Of a stretch of DNA of 64,000 nucleotides, positions 58,980-64,000 are shown in pieces (the stretch's first letter is position 1; every line of letters begins with the position of its first letter). Origin of the DNA: Eremophila alpestris peregrina (lineage: Eukaryota > Chordata > Aves > Passeriformes > Alaudidae). Position numbers and translations under genes: made by a program. Where the stretch lies: NCBI GenBank assembly GCA_009792885.1, contig WMCF01000018.1:11952575-12016574 (forward strand), written 5' to 3'. Under the pieces are notes generated by a model. The model ran no database searches and had not been told where the DNA came from. It saw nothing but the letters and a program-made list of their open reading frames with translations.

Positions 58980-60803
58980 TGTCTTGCATTGCTTCTTTCA
59001 ATGCTGGCAGCTTTTTCCAGGGGCTCAGATCAAAGGCACAGGTATCTTTGGCTTTGTCCCAAGACCATTTGATCTCTTGTGAGGGTTTCGAGCTTCCCAG
59101 GGCACCCAAAGGGGTGACCCGGGCTCCCACACATAAGGCTCTGTAAAGCAATGAGGGATTTTTGTGCATCCTTTTCCGAGCTGGTTTGACATTTTTTAGG
59201 GGGGTAACTGGCTCCTGATTGGGCCAGGCGTGGGTGCAGGATGCTGCAGGGATGAGCTCATGCATTGCACAGCTCCTCACACTCCCCGCTGATGCTGAGA
59301 GTTTGGCTGGGCTTGTTTGCAAACACCTACTCGTGCTCTCCGAAACGCAGTGAGAACGACACTGGAGGAATGTTTTTTTGGGGTTTGAGAATCCAGGGAG
59401 CAGCTTGGATGCTCTCGGAGAGGAGGGTGGGAAGCGGCTGCGAGGGACGCGGCGGCGCCGGGGCGCTCATCCTTGGGAACGCCGCTGATTTACGGGGCTG
59501 TTTTGGCATCGCAAACTCCTCCGAGAGCTCCTCGGCAGCCCTGGGAGGACGTGGAGAAGGAAATAGCTCTCGAGAAAGGGGGGAAAAGCTGGAGCCGGCG
59601 TGACCTGCAGGGGAGCTGAGGTTATTGGAGGGCTTGCAAAGGCAGAGGAAATTTCCCAGTGCTGGTCCCTGGGTAACAGCAACCCCTCAGGAGAGCTCAT
59701 GGAGCTGCAGAGAGGAAAACTGTCCCCAGAGATGTGGGATTGTATCTTTTTAAAATATTTTTTACCAAAAATCTATGTTAGAGAAGCAGTAGTGTTATAG
59801 AATTCCTTTGTTAGATAATAGTTTAAAAAAATACGAGATTTGATCAAATGTTATGATTTTCACTTTCTTACTTTTAGTAATTTACTTGCTTTTAGAAATG
59901 CAAATTTGCCCATTAGTCAACCTAAAACAAATGTCTGAGTAGCTTTATTCAATGTATCAAGTTAAGATACCATATGTCTCTCCAATATAACCCTAGAAAA
60001 GCCATTCTCCACCTATTTAATTAGTGTGCCAATAAATAATTAGCTTTTTTGGGATCTGGGGTCTCTTAATGAGTTTTTCAAGGTGTTTGGAGAAGATGCC
60101 AAGTAGGATTATCCTCCAGGAGGATTTACAGGTGTCTTTTTTTGGAGAGGCTAAAAGGGGAGATGCAGGTGGGGATCAGGGAGACCAATCCTTGCTTGAA
60201 CTTGCAGAACTTTGGCTTCTGTGTCTGCAGGAAAATGGGGAGAGGACAGAAGACTCCAATCCCCACCAATTCAATGCATCCAACAGCCCCTTGAGGAGAG
60301 ATTCTGCAAATCCAACAAGGATTCCAGACTCAAGAGGCAGAATGGGAACTAGAAAGCTTCTTAAAGCTTTCATGGCATAAAACCAACCTGGGTAGGACGG
60401 ATCTTTTCTCAGATTGCATTTCCTGGATCCTCTGAGCAGCTGCTGTCTCCTGGCAGATGAAAGAGAAGGATCAGGAGCAGACAATTCTGCAGCACTGTGA
60501 GGTGGAACCAGGCTGAGCAGGCACTCCATGGTTTTCCCAGAGGCAATAAAGAGCCCCTGGATGGTGTCAGGAATGGGACATGTCTAGCTTGAGGAAGGGA
60601 TGCTTGTAGGGAATGGCCTGCTCCCACTGAGGCAATTCTGAAGGGACAGAGGAGTGGCTGGTTTCTGTACACATCTGTGGAGCATTTTGCATTTTCACTT
60701 GGTGCTCAGCAGTTTAATGCGTTTATTTGGGTCCTTTTAGAATCTAATTTATGTTCCATTCTGAAGCACTGACTGAGTTGAGCACTCACTCCAGACAGCT
60801 AAA
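58980..60803. other. Intergenic DNA with a small CpG-rich patch
   Basis: A G+C-rich patch with several CpGs lies at about 59400-59600. An A+T-rich block at 59740-60060 ending CCAATAAATAATTAGC may be an LTR remnant or a conserved element; neither can be shown. Confidence 0.5.
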
Positions 60804-61345
60804 TGTGGGAAATGGTAAAGGTAAGGAGGCTTTTAGGAGCTGAGAAAGCAGCCTCAGGAACAGAAAGAGCAGAGAATTCAGAGCTGGCTGCAGCTGCAAA
60901 TTATGAAAAGCAGAAGAAGATACAAAAATACAGCAAGCAAGGACATTAAACAATAATGTGAATCTTAGGCTTGACCATGATAAACATGGATACCACAGAC
61001 AAATATGCTTAGCAAGATGGTAGAAAGTTTTAAGTTTAATAATGGAATATTGTGTATTGTTAATTCAAAGCATAACAAGCAAACATTGTTTGAAACAGGT
61101 GTACGTGTGCTTTTGGTAATTGGCTAAAACAGTTCTCTTTAAGCTTTAGCAATATGTCATTGTTTGAAAAACTTTTAAAATGTCATGTAACAAAGAGATC
61201 TTTGGCTGCTGGCTGCTTCTGGCAAGATGTGAGCAATTGCCATCTTTTTGTTGTCTTAAACTTTGTATTGACACTGATATTTGGGCAATAAAGCTCTGGG
61301 AACATCTCCCTGTCCCATTCTTGTGAGTACTCCAACACACTGAAT
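60804..61345 (+). mobile_element. Probable LTR, family C
   Basis: Starts TGTGGGAAATGGTAAAGG, carries TTTAATAATGGAATATTGTG and a CAATAAAGCTCTGGGAACAT poly(A) region near 61285. It resembles 49454-49975. The right boundary is approximate. Confidence 0.7.
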
Positions 61346-63032
61346 GGGTGATGAGTCTGCTGCATAAACCATAGAGGAGCCAGTAAAGCTTTTCCTCTGA
61401 AATCCCTGCTGTCTTTCAATAGCTGAGCATCGAGACAAAGCCAGTGTTCAGCCTCAGTGGGTGACAGCCTCATCCCATGAGTTCTGTGTGCTTCCATTGG
61501 GATTGGCTCCTGGACGTGGCTGAGGAAGATCCTTCCCTTGAGACTTCCAGGAAATCACAGCCCTGACCCACCCTTCCCTGGTGATTTCCAGGAGATGTCC
61601 ACGTTCCTGCTGTGGCTTCTCAGCCAGCTCAGCTGGTGTCCCAGCCCAGGCTGCTCAAAGGACTAAAGCACAGCACAACTCCTCCACAGTTTCCTTTCAT
61701 GGCCCCTGTTTCCTGCCCTGTTCCCATTCACATGGAAGGATAACAAACACCCTGTCTATTTTTATTCATCACAACAAGGTGCTCGAACAAGCAGGATTTT
61801 CCACGCTGTGTTGGAGCTGTTGCAAGCCACACAAACATTCCTTTGCTCCAAAAAAAGCACTCACAGCTTGGGCAGGGGTGGCCCCCGTGGGTGGGGAGTG
61901 AGTTTGCTAATTTTGGAAAGCTCCAGTTAAGAGCTGCTTGTTCAATCCCAAACGTTCCTGCTGGGATTGCCAAGGGCTTGCCCTGCTAACTGTGGGTGTG
62001 CAGGTGAGTGCCTGGAGTTACACTGAGGTACCAGAGCTTCCACAAAGCTGATTCTGGGCTCCTGATCCCCCCTGCACAGGGGAAATGCCATGGAAAATGC
62101 AGACACCCATCACAGTTGGAGGGTGCAATGGTGCCACAGCTCTGTAGATCTCCCTGAGCTTGGGTGTTGGGTTAATTCAGGCTCCTTGGCTCTGTCTTCA
62201 TCAGCTCCTTCACTTGCAGTGAATCAAATTCTTTTGTCAAAGCTGTTTATCTCCTGCTTTAAAAAATGAGCTAGGGAACAGTCTCAGAGGGTGGGGTGGG
62301 CTTGTGTTGTGGGTTTACTTTTCTGCCTGAAACACAAAGATTAGGCCCTATCTTTGCACAGGAACACAGATCCAGGACAGACATTCCCCTGCTCCCATGG
62401 CTGAGGATGGCTGGCAGACAAAAATGCTGCTAAATGCTGGAATTAGAGGAATTTCTTCTTGCTTTGACTCAGCCAGCAATATCATATTAAATCCAGAATG
62501 GCAATCTGAAGATGGATCAAAGCATTGTGACAGCTGCCAGCCTTTGATATAATACTTTTGTTGGGAAAAGTGGTGGAAGAAGCACAGCTGGTAGAGTGGT
62601 GGGTAATGGATTTGAAATTGCTCATCCTGTCAGACCTAAAGAGGCTGGGATTTATGCTGAGAACTCTTGCCCTCTCTCTTTACTTCACAGTGTGTTGATG
62701 CTCCAGGGAAAATGTGTTTTCAGGAGTAGGTTCTTGGCTGCATCAAAGCACTCCTGAACTGGAGATATTTAACAGGACCTTGAACTGGCAAAAAGGAACC
62801 CTCAAGACTATTTCCCCTCCTTCTTTTGTAGCCTGAAGTCAGCAAAACATTTTGATACAAAAAAATGCAGTTACTCAGAGTTTTCTGGCACGTGCTGCCT
62901 GTGGGTATCAGCTGGGCTGGTGGCTGCTGCTTTTACCACAGAATTGTGCTCCATAAATGCCTTGGATCCTCAGCTGGGTTTGGGGAGCAGGTCAGTGTGG
63001 GCTGGGGAAAAAACAGATCAGGCAAGAAAATC
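61346..63032. other. Intergenic DNA, no gene seen
   Basis: No exon, RNA gene or repeat recognised. Confidence 0.55.
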
Positions 63033-63428
63033 CATCTGACAGCTTCTGGAGCCAGGCTGGGAGAGCTGGGGGTGCTCACCTGGAGAGGAGAAGGCTCCAG
63101 GGAAACCTCAGAGCCCCTAAAGGGGCTCCAGGAGAGCTGGAGAGGGACTGGGGACAAGGCATGGAGGGACAGGACACAGGGAATGGCTTTAAACTGAAAG
63201 AGAGCAGGTTTAAGAAGACATCAGGAAGAAGATTTTCACACTGAGGGTGGTGATGCCTCAGTTGCCCAGGGAAGCTGTGGCTGCCCCATCATTCCAGGCC
63301 AGGCCAGGTGGGGCTGGAGTGACCTGATCTCATGGAAGAGCATGAGATCTCATGCTCATTGACAGGGGGTTGGGCTCTGTGACCTTTAAAGGTCCCCTCC
63401 ATCTCCAATTATTCTGTGACTCAATGGG
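63033..63428 (+). mobile_element. CR1 3' region
   Basis: Sense CR1 of about 395 bp. It includes GAGAGCTGGAGAGGGACTGG, GTGGTGATGCCTCAGTTGCC and TGACCTTTAAAGGTCCCCTC, and ends ATTATTCTGTGACTCAATGG. About 20 bp (ATGAGATCTCATG-like) is locally duplicated at 63330-63360. Confidence 0.94.
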
Positions 63429-63976
63429 ACTGTGCCTAAACCCAGAGCAGCCTCCCTCAGCTCACTTCATCACCATCAGAGAGAGACAGACACTCACAGA
63501 GGCCTAAAAATCTCTTCCAAATCCTTCTTTTAGATGAGATAAGTCATGCTCTGGCCTCCTGATGATGTTAACTGGCTCTCTGTGGAGCACAGAAGGAACA
63601 CAGGGCAATTGAACAGCACACACTGCTCTGCCCAAGGCCAGTGCCAGCAGCTGGATGCTCCTGCAGGATTTCACTGCCAGGCTGGACACACAACTTGTGT
63701 CCACAGTGGAGGGAACAACTGGCTTTTGACAGGGGCAGCTCTTCCAGTTAAACCATTCGAGCTGGGTCATTAAAAAGGAACCTTGTGGCTGCTGATTCAG
63801 GCAGCTGCAGCCTTTCCCTGCCTGCCAGGGCTGGATGTGATGCTCCAGCAGCAGGGTTCAGCTGATCCCTGTGCTCCTTCTCCCAACCCACCCCATCTGC
63901 AAGGCAAAACCTGTGTCTGACCAGGCCAACACCTCTGGCTTGCTGTGCCTTGTCTCCAGGATTGTCTCAGTGAGGC

Positions 63977-64000
63977 TTTTTCATTTTTTTTTTTTTTTTT
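63977..64000 (+). repeat. Poly(T) run at the window end
   Basis: A T run follows CATT and continues to the last base, so its length is cut by the window. Confidence 0.85.

Overview
The window is nuclear DNA from a bird, most likely a passerine. The only protein-coding gene I can support is GARS1 (glycyl-tRNA synthetase) on the + strand. The bird call rests on many CR1 LINE 3'-end fragments in both orientations, compact introns, a GARS1 protein very close to the vertebrate enzyme, and short LTRs of the kind common in songbird genomes. The species cannot be named from sequence alone.

Layout. 1-7220: intergenic, with one CR1 scrap (559-625), two AT-rich blocks that look like conserved non-coding elements (about 1866-2046 and 5975-6250), a CpG-rich island (about 3490-3960) with a strong CTCF-like site, and a 158-bp tandem repeat (6833-7225) abutting the GARS1 promoter island. 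7220-29030: GARS1, with 17 coding exons (7501-28936) that join in frame into 711 codons plus stop. It has a 26-residue mitochondrial presequence ahead of a second, better-context start codon, giving a 685-residue cytosolic form. Domains in order are WHEP, class II catalytic core and anticodon-binding domain. Intron 11 has the hallmarks of a minor-spliceosome (U12-type) AT-AC intron. The 3' edge of exon 16, with its splice donor, is tandemly repeated three times. 29030-64000: a 35-kb stretch in which I recognise no gene. It holds CR1 fragments, solo LTRs of several families (two families occur as inverted pairs), a 43/29-bp minisatellite (46027-46585), a hexamer and a pentamer purine/pyrimidine microsatellite (the latter with the window's single N), and one or two possible conserved non-coding blocks.

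How it works together. GARS1 is a housekeeping gene that charges tRNA-Gly in both cytosol and mitochondria. The sequence suggests one transcript can make both forms by leaky scanning past a weak mitochondrial AUG to a strong cytosolic AUG, possibly tuned by an overlapping upstream ORF. Intron 11 would make its expression depend on the minor spliceosome. The two CTCF-like sites upstream have the same orientation and may mark a domain edge. The downstream stretch looks like ordinary repeat-bearing intergenic DNA. In other vertebrates CRHR2 lies convergently downstream of GARS1, but I could not find any of its exons here.
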